This document shows, in pieces, positions 23,364-35,335 of a DNA stretch of 64,000 nt. The stretch is taken from assembly GCF_022605725.1 (NCBI RefSeq), contig NC_065551.1:22816001-22880000 (forward strand), in the 5' to 3' direction. The translations under genes were made by a program, and so were the position numbers. Position 1 is the first letter of the stretch, and each line of letters opens with the position of its first letter. The stretch is from Anthonomus grandis grandis (Eukaryota; Arthropoda; Insecta; Coleoptera; Curculionidae). The notes under the pieces were generated by a model that was not told where the DNA came from, searched no databases, and saw only the letters and a list, made by a program, of their open reading frames with translations.

Positions 23364-24610
23364 TTTAGAAAATTTAAAAAAAGCACACAAACGGAACAAA
23401 TACCTATAATGCCTTTCTTGGCCAACGACACTAAAACTAAAGTATGTCACCGATTGTATTATCACGCCTATTTTTGATAATGTTATTTTATTTCCGAAAC
23501 TAGTGAGTTTTAGGTATGCTTGTTTAGGCTGGTGTGAAGTATTAAAAAAATAAATAGGTAGGATTCACAGTCTAAGCTGGTAATGTAGGGAATATTGTCC
23601 CAGATAAGATAAAATTTTTATCTTTAACTTATCGCTAAGTACATAAGAAGACTGATTCACCTGTTTCGATATTTATATGATGAAGTTAGTAATCGCTTTT
23701 GGGAAATTTATAGTTACATTTTTCTCTGATAGGTGATGAAATGATAAAAGGGAAAACGTAGAAAAGTCAATGATATTACAAAAAATGATATTGCAGTTCA
23801 AAAAGCAGCATGAATAAATATAAAGGAAAATAGATTTTTTTACCGGGCCATTTACCACCCGACTGTGCTTTTTATTTATTTGTTCCAAACTCAAAATCCC
23901 GATATTTGGCAAAGTTAATTACTTTTTAACCGGGGGATCAGAAACCCTCTAGTCTCTACCAATCATCAAATAATGATAAATTTTTGTCATGCTTTTTTTT
24001 GTTCGTTTCAAAATTTAAATTTGTTTATTAAAAAAAAATCGCTTTTTGCATTGCAAATTGACAAAGGAGCAATTTATTATTTTTTCTGAGTTTGATTGGC
24101 AGCCTTTAATTAATAATTTGAAACTCAACATAAAAGCAAACATAATTAAATTATGTTTAGGAGGCAAGAAATTAACTATAACGTCGGAGATGCACAATTT
24201 ATTTGCCAACTAAGCTGATTTTTAAAATTTATTTTATAATTAGAATATATATTTTTTTTAATCATTGGCTCTATATTTCTAATAGCAAATAATAATTATA
24301 AAAGTAAAACTTTTATGTATCGCTAACAAAAAAATAAACACATGATTAAAAATAATATTAATATTTACGCTTCAAACTTATATTTCCAATATGTTCTAAA
24401 AAATTAGGTTTACATTGTGATGAGGATCTGCGTTATAGTGAACATGCCAAACAAAATATTCATATATATCATAATAAAGACCTTAAAAGCAAGGAAGCGT
24501 GTACAATGCCCAAATGTAAAACAACTTTGTTTAAAAGATTATTTAGTTAGAACGCTATAACCATTTACCTAGCCAATTCAAATAACGCAAACTTAATCAA
24601 ATGAAATATA
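23364..24610. other. Noncoding stretch upstream of the short exon
   Basis: No coding similarity. It should contain the 5' untranslated region and promoter of the minus-strand exon at 23259-23363, but no TATA box or initiator can be singled out in this AT-rich background. Confidence 0.3.
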
Positions 24611-24619
24611 AATGACCAG

Positions 24620-24624
24620 CATAT

Positions 24625-24697
<73 letters not shown>

Positions 24698-24710
24698 TAT
24701 ATATTATATA
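24620..24710. repeat. TA microsatellite
   Basis: About 90 bp of TA units with a few AAAT and ATTATA interruptions, ending exactly where the palindrome begins. Confidence 0.95.
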
Positions 24711-24786
24711 TTAAGATCGATTGGTCAATAAAGTAATTATCTTATATAAGGTATGCTTCAACTAAGTAATAAAAAAGAAAAATAAA

Positions 24787-24856
<70 letters not shown>

Positions 24857-24960
24857 TATATATATATATATATATATATAAATATTTATTTTTCTTTTTT
24901 ATTACTTAGTTGAAGCATACCTTATATAAGATAATTACTTTATTGACCAATCGATCTTAA
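24711..24960. repeat. Large near-perfect palindrome, 250 bp
   Basis: From TTAAGATCGATTGGTCAATA at 24711 and its exact reverse complement ending at 24960, the two arms match base for base for at least 80 bp of unique sequence. They then run into a TA-rich centre (24792-24880) that is itself nearly self-complementary. Each arm ends in TTAA. It has no coding capacity. It may be a foldback element, or the product of a hairpin-capped break or inverted duplication; an assembly error is also possible because such palindromes are hard to read. Confidence 0.9.
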
Positions 24961-26965
24961 ATTATTTCTACATTATTCATAATATAAACCTTAAGCCCTT
25001 GATCTGCATAAAAAGGCTGTCCTTTTTGCCCTGGTAAGATAATTATATTACCGATGATATTTAATTTTTCTTTTCTTTCTCCTTACAATTAGGTTCATAC
25101 GTTTTTATTACATTGGTTTTTTTTTTGTTTAACTAGTTTAGAAAGCACTTAGTTTCCTTTTTATTTGGTTAAGTTAGAGTAGTAGCCGTAAGTGCTATTC
25201 TAAATCGGCATTAACTTCGCCGAATTCGTTAAATTTTTTATAAATATGTAGATATTATGTTTTCAAAAAAGACTTTATTATTATTACCATTATTATTAAA
25301 TAATATGATAAATACTTTTACTTGTGTACTGTCAGTTAGCCAAAGAATCTTATAAAAATTGGTATAAATAACTTATCGAAGAATAAATACAATAATATAA
25401 TGAATGATTCATTGGCCAGCTCACAAATAAATTAATAATAATCATCGTGGCTTCTTAAGTTATGCATCTGTTTTTTTTAATTAGGCATTTGTATTTTTTA
25501 AGAAGGAGATTTTTTATTTTTAAAAAGTTTTAATGGCTTTTTAGAATAGTTCAATGGGTCATGTCTATTTGACTTATGCTAAAAAGAGTTGAAAATGTTT
25601 CGAATGACATTTATGAATTGAAATGAATTGAATGACATTTTAATAAGTACTTTTATTTTTTTTTAATTTTATAATTCTCGTTTAATTTTCATAATTTTTT
25701 TAATTTTTTTTTTTAAATTACGAGACAATTTTGCCACTAACAAATACTTTTTATTTTGCTCGCAACACGTATTTTGCTAACGATATGCGCATCTTTGGTA
25801 GAATAATTTTCTTCTAAGGAAATAACTAAGAAAGTTTTGGTTAGTGGTAAGTCTGTCTCGTGATTTGAATATCACATCAAAGGTTCCACGAATTTATATA
25901 CGAATACGAATTTCAATAAAACCGAACATAATGAAAAATTAATATATAAATCATTCCATCCTGATTTGGCTTGTATGAGCTATATACCAGATTTCAAGGA
26001 CAGCCACTAAAGTGAGCTATATATGATTTTTGAAATCCTTTTTTATCCTTACATATTTAAAAATTTTATATTTTTTTAGTAAAAATTACTACAACTACCG
26101 AATGTTTCTAAAATTACAGAGATTATCAAAAAACGTCTTTTATAAAAAATATAGGGCTGGTGAAAATCTACATGTCGGTAATAAGTTAAAATATATAGAA
26201 GCGCCCACAAAGTTATCTCCGAACATTTTTACTTATTTTGATTATCGATTCAATTGTACGTTTCTTTTATTGATCTGACCTAATACAATATGATGTTACA
26301 AAAAATGAAAGCGATCATATTCATAAATTATTTAAACTTTCTCTCTACATTTAACAAACAAATTGTTGATTGTGACTTGGTATGAAGTTAAATAATCTGA
26401 ATTGGTTCAATTGTTTAATTAAGCACACAATTTATTGTATGAGTAGACTGTATTTATTTTAGTAAAGTAATATTTCAACAAAACACAAATTATGATTCGT
26501 TTAAAAATACTAGTACGCCGCTGTTGGGCCAAAAAAATAGTCGAGAATGCGAACCCTGTACTCTCTGTCTCTCATAGATCAATATCTACTCAAATTAAAT
26601 ATCGCATTATTTTCTCCCGTTTTGTCACCGAACTAGCCAATTACAACGTCCGAATGCTTACTCTTGCTGCATTTGGTGCCGGGGCCAAATTCTCTGAACT
26701 GAAAAAAATACTTCTATTCTCAGTAAAGTATTTGATGAGTTCCGCCTGCTTAAAAATACTCTTTTAAATTAAAAATTAAATACTTTATTGTGGAATTTTC
26801 CACAACATAATCCTAATAAAATAGAAATATCGCGCAGTATAGAAAGCCATTCTAGAGTATATAAATAGAATAAGAAACAAAGTGTTCAGGTTTAATATTT
26901 CACAAAAAGTGGACGGCATGGCTCACGACATCCTATTCAAGACAAAAAGCAAATTGCTTTATTTT
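24961..26965. other. Noncoding stretch with an inverted dispersed repeat
   Basis: No recognised gene. Two plus-strand frames (26030-26278, 82 codons; 26492-26767, 91 codons) have no recognisable domain and are probably chance. 25717-25905 holds a dispersed repeat related to that at 20205. Confidence 0.35.
25717..25905. repeat. Inverted pair of a dispersed repeat
   Basis: Left part ACGAGACAATTTTGCCACTA (25720-25739) and right part TTAGTGGTAAGTCTGTCTCG are imperfect inverted copies. The left one continues into TTTTTATTTTGC...ACACGTATTTTGCTAACG..GCATCTTTGG and the right into AAAGGTTCCACGAA, the same words in the same relation as at 20205-20315. The inverted layout would suit an element with partly inverted terminal repeats. 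Confidence 0.45.
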
Positions 26966-26969
26966 ATAA

Positions 26970-27570
26970 TATAAATAGTGAGTCAAACCTATATTAAGCA
27001 GATGAGCCCCAAAAATATTTACCATAGCTCAGATGAGACTCCACAAGAGCATAATAAGCACTTTTTGGTATGCCTATGGTTAATTGCTAGACTTAAAATT
27101 TTTCTAGAATGGTGCTTCGAAATAGGCTCATTGCTTAACACAACATTACCAATAGAACAGTTGAAACTTAACAACTCATTTTGAAGAGTTGGAACAAAGA
27201 TTATTTGCATTACACCACTCCATAATCATTTTAAGATCAGTGGTGACAAGCATTTCGAGAGCTGTCAAATTTCTCTGCTATAAAATTATGGTGGCGTCAG
27301 CAAACACTGCCACAGAACCCAGTGGAAACTGATTTCGATTTCTGTTGTCAATTCCAAGAGTGAGCCTCAAACATCATATCTCTTTAATTTCGACAGCAGT
27401 ATTCTGTGATCCACTTAATCAAATGTTTTAGATACATTACAAAGCATCACTACAGCAAGATCATCTGCATGTATAGTTTCCTTCCTGGAATCCATTGGTT
27501 CTTTGTAATGGAGCAAAACTTAGGTTCGAACGCTCCTCTTAAGCCAAATAGGTTTTTAAGTTTTTTTTCT
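26970..27570 (-). pseudogene. LINE reverse transcriptase fragment, decayed
   Basis: Minus-strand frames give CNVSKTFD then VDHRILLSKLKRYDV (about 27440-27380), the palm block with the first catalytic Asp. A degraded SVAVFADATIIL (F/YADD box, here FADA) follows near 27290, with DLKMIMEWCNANNL, and then TIGIPKSAYYALVESHLSYG and FWGSSA (about 27050-26980) of the thumb/C-terminal region. Order and wording are those of CR1/Jockey-group ORF2 proteins. The second Asp of the YADD box is replaced and the frame is broken by several stops. The endonuclease domain and the 3' tail are missing, so it is an old internal fragment. Confidence 0.75.
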
Positions 27571-27609
27571 TCTTTTTTAGGAGGTTTAGGTAAATAAAAA
27601 GCTGCATAT

Positions 27610-27924
27610 TCTCCTTGCGACAAAAGAAAATTCCAAGCAACTTACTTTGGAAAAACTCACGAAATCAATCACAAACTTTTACGAACTATTATTCATTTTG
27701 AGAAAATGCATCCATACAAAGATATTATTGTACAAGAACTTTTTGACATTAACTATGATCAAAGTCTAGACTTTTGCAAAACGATAAGTCGAAATATTGA
27801 AAATAACAGGATTTTTCAAATACTCGGAATGGTAGATAAACAAAAATACGTTACTGGGCGCAAAATAAGCCGAACTGTTGTTAAGAGTATATACAGAGTA
27901 TACATACACAGTTCCCAGAAATAG
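27610..27924 (+). pseudogene. Tc1/mariner-superfamily transposase fragment
   Basis: Plus-strand frame 27706-27924 starts with MHPYKDIIVQELFDINYDQ followed by SLDFCKTISRNIENN. This is the (F/Y)HPYK...VQEL...D...R..FC block that links the helix-turn-helix part to the DDE domain in the same family as the elements at 41.8 and 43.9 kb (there YHPYKMMIVQELSERDWE). Upstream bases 27610-27700 may be the degraded preceding helix. The catalytic region is absent. It is a short relic. Confidence 0.6.
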
Positions 27925-28224
27925 TTAGTGTCTACGCTGGATTGTTTACAGAAAATGTTGGGGAGGTCGGGTAACAGTGGCCACGTTTTGTTTATTGCTG
28001 TCATATTTTCTAACCAATTTGAGATTTCTGATTTTTTCTTTAAGGAAAATAAAGAGCATTTTTTGTACTAATAACACAATGACATATTTTAAACTTAAAC
28101 ACATATTCTGATAAAAAATTAAATGTTTTCTTTAGCCTTGTTTTTTCAGGCAGTGTACCTCGCACCTACTAACGATAACAATGGAGCGTACTGACTACTG
28201 GCAAAGAAATACAGGTTAAAACTT

Positions 28225-28285
28225 ATATTTTATCAGCTCCTTTAAATTAAAGTACCACTATAATTTTAAGGAGCTGATAAAATTG
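28225..28285. repeat. Hairpin with 16-bp arms
   Basis: ATTTTATCAGCTCCTT (28227-28242) and its exact reverse complement (28268-28283) enclose a 25-bp AT-rich loop. It lies about 200 bp beyond the 3' end of the Tigger pseudogene; relation to it is unknown. Confidence 0.75.
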
Positions 28286-28481
28286 CAGTAATAATATATA
28301 TTGTTGCTTTGTCTTTCACTCAAGTAAAAACAAGTTTATTACCTTTGTATCTGAAGAAATTTACTTTATATTCTTCGTACTCAATACGTTCGACTTGAAT
28401 CACATCAGTTATAATTAATTGGCATTAGTTTTATTATATGCTTCTTAACTTCTACAGTATTTTTTTATTTTGTTATTATTT

Positions 28482-30190
28482 TCAACTCTCTTTTTGACAT
28501 TTTCCATGTATTCCTGTTCTATTCCCCTTATTACGGGTGTAAATGTATCTTTGCCCCTTTTTCCTTTCGTTCAGTTTTTCGTTCTTTAATGTCATTAACT
28601 TTTGGATATGGTCGAAGCTTTCAGGAGGTATGAAAACAAATGAAACCTCATTTTGTTCCACTACAGTCACATTTTTGGCAGGCATTGATTGACGAGAGCT
28701 GGCGGACAGGATCTCCTGAGTTAACGGGGTTTTGATCCTACTGTCTCCTCGAGTTCAATGTATGAAGTTTTATCCTTTGGTTGTTTTGCCTTATCTCTTT
28801 TATCTTTATCGTATTTTATAGGATTAAATTTTACTGCTACATACTCATCTCTTTATACTAACCTTTTTAGGAGAATTATTTGTGTATTAGCCAAACCAGT
28901 TATGCATTTTTTTTCAAAAGCTAGAAGAATTAGTAGCTAGCCAAGATCTACAAGCATTATTATAAGTCTTTACTCCACAGACATTTATCTCAAAGTTGCA
29001 ATTTATGGCTTGTGTGCGGTGGCAGCATAAACAAAATGATTCCTATTTTTTTATCTGAAGAGATCACTATACTGGGTGGTGCGTCACCGAGCGGAACATA
29101 GGAAAACCCATGTAAATTTTAAAGGAGTCAATTTTATAGAAAAATTGTAAGATAACTTTTTGAAGAGACCAATCTGGCAAACCCTTGTGCAAAGTTTCAA
29201 AAAATTTTAATAAGCGAATCTTAAATTATTTAATTAAAAGTAATTGCAAAATTAGCAAATTTTCGGTTCAGGTAAAACCAAACGGGCACCAGTAAAATGA
29301 ATATTGTCACTGACGTGAGGCACCACCCGGTATAGGATAAGTTTTCGTGGTTTCGTAGTCATCCATGATTATTAATATTAGATCTTCCTTCGGATGTTTG
29401 ACATGTTTAATAAAATGCTATAACCAGACATAAATATTTTTGAAGTCATTTATCCATCGGGTGAGGCTGCACTCACTGTTCCTATTGAAACATTCCTGAT
29501 CATATTATCTCGAAAATGTATTGTTGGAAATACTAATAGTGGTAGAATACAAGAGCATTACTTACTCCACACAGAGTAACTAAAATGCCTCGTTCGGCAA
29601 AAGTCACTTGATCTGCTTATCTTTGACCCTACTCTGCAATAACTTTAGTTGATCCTTGCACAGTCATTAGAGCAGATTCATCAACATTATAAATTTTGCT
29701 GGCATCTAAAGTAAGATATTTTTGTTATAGTTTCAACAAAGTATCGTACCATTTATGACCTAAGATTTTATTGATTGCTTTAGATCTTGACATGGATATC
29801 GCTTCAGGAGTGTGTAATGTAATAATGGAATTTCGTTTTCTAAAATCTGGATTGGCTGATTTATTTTTGTGCCAAGTCTGTAGAACTTGCTTATTATTTG
29901 CTACTACAAGATCATAAGTTAGCTTTCTAGCCATTTTTGATTGTAAGCCATATTGAAGTTTTCCGCAATGAATTATTTATTCATAATTAAGGTGCATTTT
30001 TGGAGATATCGGCTGATCTTTTAGTCGCCGCATTTTAAAATATATCTTCGCAACGTAGTATGAGGTATTGCAAATCGAAGTGAACCTGCCTTTAATATGT
30101 CCGTTTAATACTACATTGACAGCTGCTTTAATATCTCTTTATCAATTCAGCCAATTTTTCTCTTACATTTTTAATCTTGTGGCATTTTAT
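28482..30190 (-). pseudogene. Tigger/pogo transposase split by a MITE
   Basis: Minus-strand order: DDIKAAVNVVLNGHIKGRF-like helix-turn-helix (about 30160-30060); YDLVVANNKQ and RNSIITLHTPEAISMSRSKA (29910-29770), the second DNA-binding half; IYNVDESALMTVQGSTKVIA (29690-29620), first catalytic Asp; TFAERGILVTLCGVSNAL; a degraded PDGWM block (about 29460). Then comes a 259-bp insertion (29072-29330), after which GIILFMLPPHTSHKLQ (29050-28990) continues. The C-terminal tail runs to about 28480 and includes MPAKNVTVVEQNEVSF. This is the insect Tigger-like wording, different from the copy at 16.8 kb. Stops and frame changes are frequent and the second catalytic Asp region is lost. The nested MITE gives a relative date: Tigger first, MITE later. 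Confidence 0.85.
29072..29330. mobile_element. MITE with TA target duplication (259 bp)
   Basis: The ends are inverted: CTGGGTGGTGCGTCAC at 29072 and the reverse complement of CCGGGTGGTGCCTCAC ending at 29330, each flanked by TA. No coding capacity. Size, TA duplication and GGGTGGTGC ends fit a mariner-related miniature element. It sits inside the Tigger pseudogene, interrupting the region between the PDGWM-like and LPPHTSHKLQ blocks. Confidence 0.85.
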
Positions 30191-33100
30191 ACGGGCTTTG
30201 TAACCTGCATTAATTGCGATATACATATATTATTTTTTTCCTAGCTGATAAAATATACCTATGTAAAAGTAAATAGAGCGACCTTTTAGCACTGTGTTAA
30301 GTGTTAGTGCCTTATTATAAGTAAGCAAAATACAGCAAATGGCTGTGTATATTAATAATAATGTAACGAAATTCAGAAAGCCACTCCTACAGTCACTCCA
30401 ATGATATTCTTTTATGTCAGGAATACCCCTTTATTGACATCGTCAAAAATTCGAACCTGACTTGCGTTAACTGTCGTTTAATATTAACATTTTCATAATA
30501 ATAAATAACTTTATTATTGATATTTAGTTTATGAGCCATATGTATATTTTTAACAGCCCATATTTTTTCTATAGAACTTTTTTTTGATAACCGCTGTATA
30601 TTTTTTTTGCTTTTAAATTCCCAATTCTGTGTATGTTTCAGTTTAAAATCTGTGTATTTTTATAAAATAAAAAGTAAATCATAGATCCATTGAACACATT
30701 TTAACTCACAAAATAATTTTAAATTTATCGTAACTTCCATCTCATTAACTAAACTAAAAACATACTATTCAAAACGGAAACGTCATTAAACTTCCATTAA
30801 ATGATGTTTACTATAATTTTTCAATCACTTTCAGATTTAATTCAACTTTATTGGTTTTTCTTTAAATATTTAAATAAGAGTTAATATTTTTAAGTTAAAA
30901 TTGACTTATAAAGGCCCTATTTAAAACTTTTCCCTATAGCTAACACACCTTAATAAACAAATTCCAGTCACACCTTTAAAGCCTTCGTAGCCTTTTGTAT
31001 CGTAGCAAACTTTTCTTGTTAGGCAGCAATTAAAATAAATCTTCGATTCGAAGTGCTGAATGTAAATACCATCTATACTAAAAGTTTAACAAAGGAATTC
31101 TCGTGTCCTTAAACTTTCCTTATTTACTTTCAGAGCTAATAGATCACGAAGAATACTTTTGTAGAATTTTAAAGATCGTGCAACTTTAAACTAGTTTTTG
31201 GCATAATTTTTCAGGGATGTTCTGCTAATAGCTGACGTTAACAGGGTGAACACGCGAGAGGCGAATTAGGTAAATGAAATTGGTTTGGGAATAAAAACTT
31301 TTACAGAATTAATTATGATGTATCGAATAAATGATTACACAAATATTTTGGGTTTATTCTTGGATAACTCTGAATTAACGAAATAAAGGAAACTATCATG
31401 AGTATGTTCTAATAAAAAAAAATAGAAATTCTATTATTAATGTAAAATCAGTATAATTTAAGTTTTTAATTGGGTTTATTTTTATTTAAAAAGGAAAGAA
31501 TTTAAAAATATATTTAAAATATAAAAAAAATAATTTATATGTTTGTGATTTATTATTAATTAATTAAATAAAAATTTTTCCAGAGTGACACAACTAATTA
31601 TTAAAAATAAAACTAACGTTGCGATAATAATAACAGGATAAAAATAAAATTTAATCTTGTTTGGCAAATATGTTAAGCCTTAAGGCAAAAAATCATTAAT
31701 TAAGAACCCGGAAAGAAGTATAGGATATATTAAGCGGATTAAGGATTATCTAAGAGTTTAGCTTTTCTCCATTTTCCCTTATGAGCTAATTATCATTTCC
31801 GAAGCGTACGGTGTAAACATTATTAAGAGAGCCTGATGAGAATCGTAACTTTAATCTTCCACGTGAACGCTTTATAATGTCAAGTATGTTCTAATCTTTG
31901 ATCTTAAGAAGAATGTATTTTATATAAAAAATCATTTCATATTTCATGACTAAAATAATAATTAATATATTATACCTGTTAAAATTAGTTAGCATTTATA
32001 TTTTGCCTTAAGAGAATCTAATAATAAATTTAATACTATTTGAGAACATAAATATTAAATTGATTTTAATTCAAATTATATAATAATTAAACGCGAGTAA
32101 TTGAGTTTAAAATCAGAAGGGATTAGACAAATTTAAGTTTACACTTAAAATCACGAAAGCTTCTGTAAATATGCCCTATTGGCAAACGCTTTATTACAAC
32201 AAACTTAATTTGAACCAATACCCTTTAATTAAAAAAATATTTAAAAAACTTCCGGGATTTTCCACCAGTATTTTTGTGTTTGCCCGGAGTAATTCCGGCT
32301 ATATTTCTCGTTTATTAGCGTAACGAAGCATAAGTATGAACCAATTAGAGTCCGTTTATTACGCCATTATTCCGTTTATTGGTGTAATCATAATAATCCC
32401 TGACACGTTATGCTTGAAACTCAATTTGTGCCCTTAATATGCATCTTATAACTGGAACTCGAACATAATTATACCAGTTCACGTCTGCTTCAGAACGGTA
32501 CAAGTCGGGCGTAATTATAGGAAGTTTAATTAAAAGGAAAATTTGATTATCGTGCCTTGATTAGAGGAAATTAATTTTTCCAGTGCTTAATAATTTTCCT
32601 TAATTATAATTTAAAATATATTGAACTTTTTTTTACGCTAGAGTTTAGTTTACTATTCACATGCCTAATATACTTATAAGTTGTAAATTTTGATGACTTT
32701 TCAAGTAGCTTAACGTTAAGCTTTTAACTTTTCCGTACTCATAATTATGCCAAATTTAGATTTTAGAAAAGTTTTTGTCACGTAATTGCCTTGAGGTAAA
32801 CAACCTCAATGTACTACACGCCTAATATTAAACCAATAACAAAGCAATTAACCCGAAATTAATGTTAAAACTTTTCAACTTAAAGAAACTTTTTTGAAAA
32901 TAACATGCCTGACAAGCATTTAATTAATGACTCGAATTACTTTAAGCATAATAATAAATATAACCGTTAAGAGAACAGCTCTTAATGGTTCGAGTTTAGT
33001 ACCTTTGAAATGGATAAAATTTAGATATCATAAACAAAGTTGCTTTAAGAGCTCCGCATTTTTATACTTAGTTGTGGGGTGTGTACGTTTTAGGGGATTA

Positions 33101-33639
33101 GGTTTTAGTAAGTTTATAGCTGGTTCGATAGTAAACCGCATAGGGTAAAAGCTATTGCAATATTGAGAGTTTATATGGAGTTTCTAAGCTTTACTAGTGG
33201 CGGTTTAGGATTAGAACAATATTAAACATGGAACATTGTATGAATTATATGTAGTGTTCCAGTAGTACGTAAAAGTTTTTAGTAGAATCGGTAGGAAGCG
33301 TTATTTAAATTAAAATCCTTTTCTTCGATTTTTTCATAAAAATTTAAATTGCAGAATAATTTAGATAGCAGAATCTAAAAATAAAATCAATTTAAAATTC
33401 AATAAAATTTTTATCTAGTAAAAATCTAAAAACCGCAGTTTGCAATCTTTTTAACTTTTGTGTCTTTACCCAAATAAGAATTTTTGACGCTTACTACGAG
33501 TATGTCACTTAGCTTTACTAATAATTGTATTTCATTTATTTATTTGACACTTTTCTTCGCAGTTCATCTAGGCATCCGATACTATTAGGTAAAAGTATTA
33601 AAATTTCTAAAAACTTTAAACTTATACTAAAAATATGAT
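30191..33639. other. Gene-free stretch with a TAAT-rich island
   Basis: No coding similarity seen. 32240-32560 is less repetitive, with many TAAT cores, CCGGAG/TCCGGC and GTAATTATA words, and looks like candidate regulatory DNA rather than decayed transposon. This is inference only. Confidence 0.35.
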
Positions 33640-34060
33640 TTAATTTAAATATAACAAAAAAAAATATTTAAAGCTTGCTTCAATAATAACAAGTTGGAAC
33701 CAAAGAGTAAGATAAAACTTGTTTAAAGTATCCAACATTTTGCAAAATACAGTTTTTTTAATTTCCATACATACGGTAATAGCTTTTAGCTGTTTCAATT
33801 TCCGCTTGAGAACAGTAGAGCATTTTGAATTTGCTCTATTATATCTTCTCCTATGCACATTGTCTTTAATTGTTCCCCATAAGCAGTAGTCATGGAAACA
33901 AACTACCCTATTAAATTCAGTGAACTTGAAAAGTGTTAAAAGTATCGTACTCCTTTAAAATAGTGTTCTGGGCAACTATTATGTTGATACCACATATTTA
34001 TGCTTGGGTTAACGGAAACATCTTCCAACAGTATTAGCAAGGTGTTTTGTAAAAAGCTAA
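33640..34060 (-). pseudogene. Tc1/mariner-superfamily transposase fragment
   Basis: Minus-strand frames give LQNTLLILLEDVSVNPSINM and WYQHNSCPEHYF, equivalent to the LL(E/D)(D/N)V...MW(F/Y)xHDGA..H block that carries the second catalytic Asp in this family; here Asp has become Asn. After a gap and frame changes, DYCLWGTIKDNVHRRRYNR (about 33880-33840) is the third-Asp region (DYxLWGxLKDxVY). Both blocks correspond to the better-preserved copies at 42.6-42.8 and 44.75-44.95 kb. The spacer containing the PGRW..R..P..WP..SPDL wording is deleted. No inverted repeats were found. Confidence 0.65.
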
Positions 34061-34339
34061 GCATAATACCCCATAGTGATTACGCGTTATGAAAATTACC
34101 ACAAATAATAAATAATTTTATAGAAATAATTTTAAGTGCTTGGATATATATTTTTTTTTAATTTCCTCCAGGCAGTTGGAGAATGCTCATCCACCATTGG
34201 CTGTAACTGCCTTAAAAATTATTTTCTTGACAAAAATCCAATGTTCAATCCAAAACTGTATTTTTATTCTCCTTGGAATATTTTTGAAATCCTTTGGGGG
34301 ATAGCAATGCTTTCGGCTAATATTGGAATCGGCCATATA

Positions 34340-34830
34340 TTCCTTTGTTGGCAAAAAATTCAATTTGACAAAAGTGATGGGAACTTTGGCGCCCAACATA
34401 GGAATATCTCTAATAGACCAATTTCACGAATATCCCAAGTAGTAAAGCAGAAAAATATTGAATTTTCGATACTGAAACTATAGCCTATAAACTCCTTTTT
34501 CTCACCCTTATTTACCATCCTTATATCTTCACAACGCCATTGTTTACAAAGTTGAGCCTACTTTATTTTGAAAAAATTGATTGAATTTCACTTTCCACGC
34601 CAAATTCCAGAATAATAAATATATTATAAGTATATTTCTTAGATGGCAAACATTTCAATTTGACAAAAATAGGTGAAACTTTGGCGCCCAACATTTGAGT
34701 ATCTCTTATGGTCTACAATTCAAGAATATCCCAAAGCATATGAGATTTACAGCATATTGAATTTTTGGTACTAAAACTATAGACGATAAGCTTCCTCTCT
34801 CCGTGTATTGAATATCTTAAGTATCAATTT
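34340..34830. repeat. Direct duplication, 295-bp spacing
   Basis: The block CAATTTGACAAAA...ACTTTGGCGCCCAACAT, ..AATATCCCAA.., ..TATTGAATTTT..GTACT(G/A)AAACTATAG begins at 34361 and again at 34656 with moderate divergence. Unit origin unknown. A plus-strand frame at 34136-34483 overlaps the first copy and has no known domain. Confidence 0.7.
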
Positions 34831-35331
34831 TAAAAATTGAAGGAGAGAACTGTTATTAAATGTAGAAAAGCTTTTGGTTAGTTTACCCAAATCACTCCAA
34901 TTAATCATCGTCGATTTACGGCTATGCTCCCTTCCCTAGTTCACCTAATTACCTAAACCTATGATGTATATATCTATAGTCCAAACATACACTTACCTAC
35001 ATATATTTTAGTTGAAATCTATATTATTTAATAACAATTAACGAGTACGAGATATGAGTACGAGGTGGCAGGGTTGGAAGCCATTTTATATAAGAACTGT
35101 ATATAAGAACAGGATAAAACGTATCTATTGAAATGTTTTGAGTGAATTGGTCTTATTAAAGTAAATATTCCTTATAATACTATAAACTATTGTGAAACTG
35201 AATCATTTTTAGGCTGTATTATACAGCCAAAGGCAATATAAAATTGTTGTACATTTTTATAAAATAATTATTAATATGTTGAATGTCTGATCTGATTTCA
35301 GCTATTAATTTTTAAATAACGCCGGGCTTTT
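34831..35331. other. Noncoding stretch left of piggyBac
   Basis: No recognised gene or repeat apart from a short ACGAGATATGAGTACGAG direct repeat near 35043. Confidence 0.4.
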
Positions 35332-35335
35332 TTAA

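Noticed and set aside
26492..26767. 91-codon plus-strand frame
   Set aside because: No recognisable domain, splice sites or repeated wording; probably chance.
34136..34483. 115-codon plus-strand frame preceded by a T-rich tract and CAG, like an acceptor
   Set aside because: Frame overlaps a direct duplication whose second copy does not keep it open; no domain seen.
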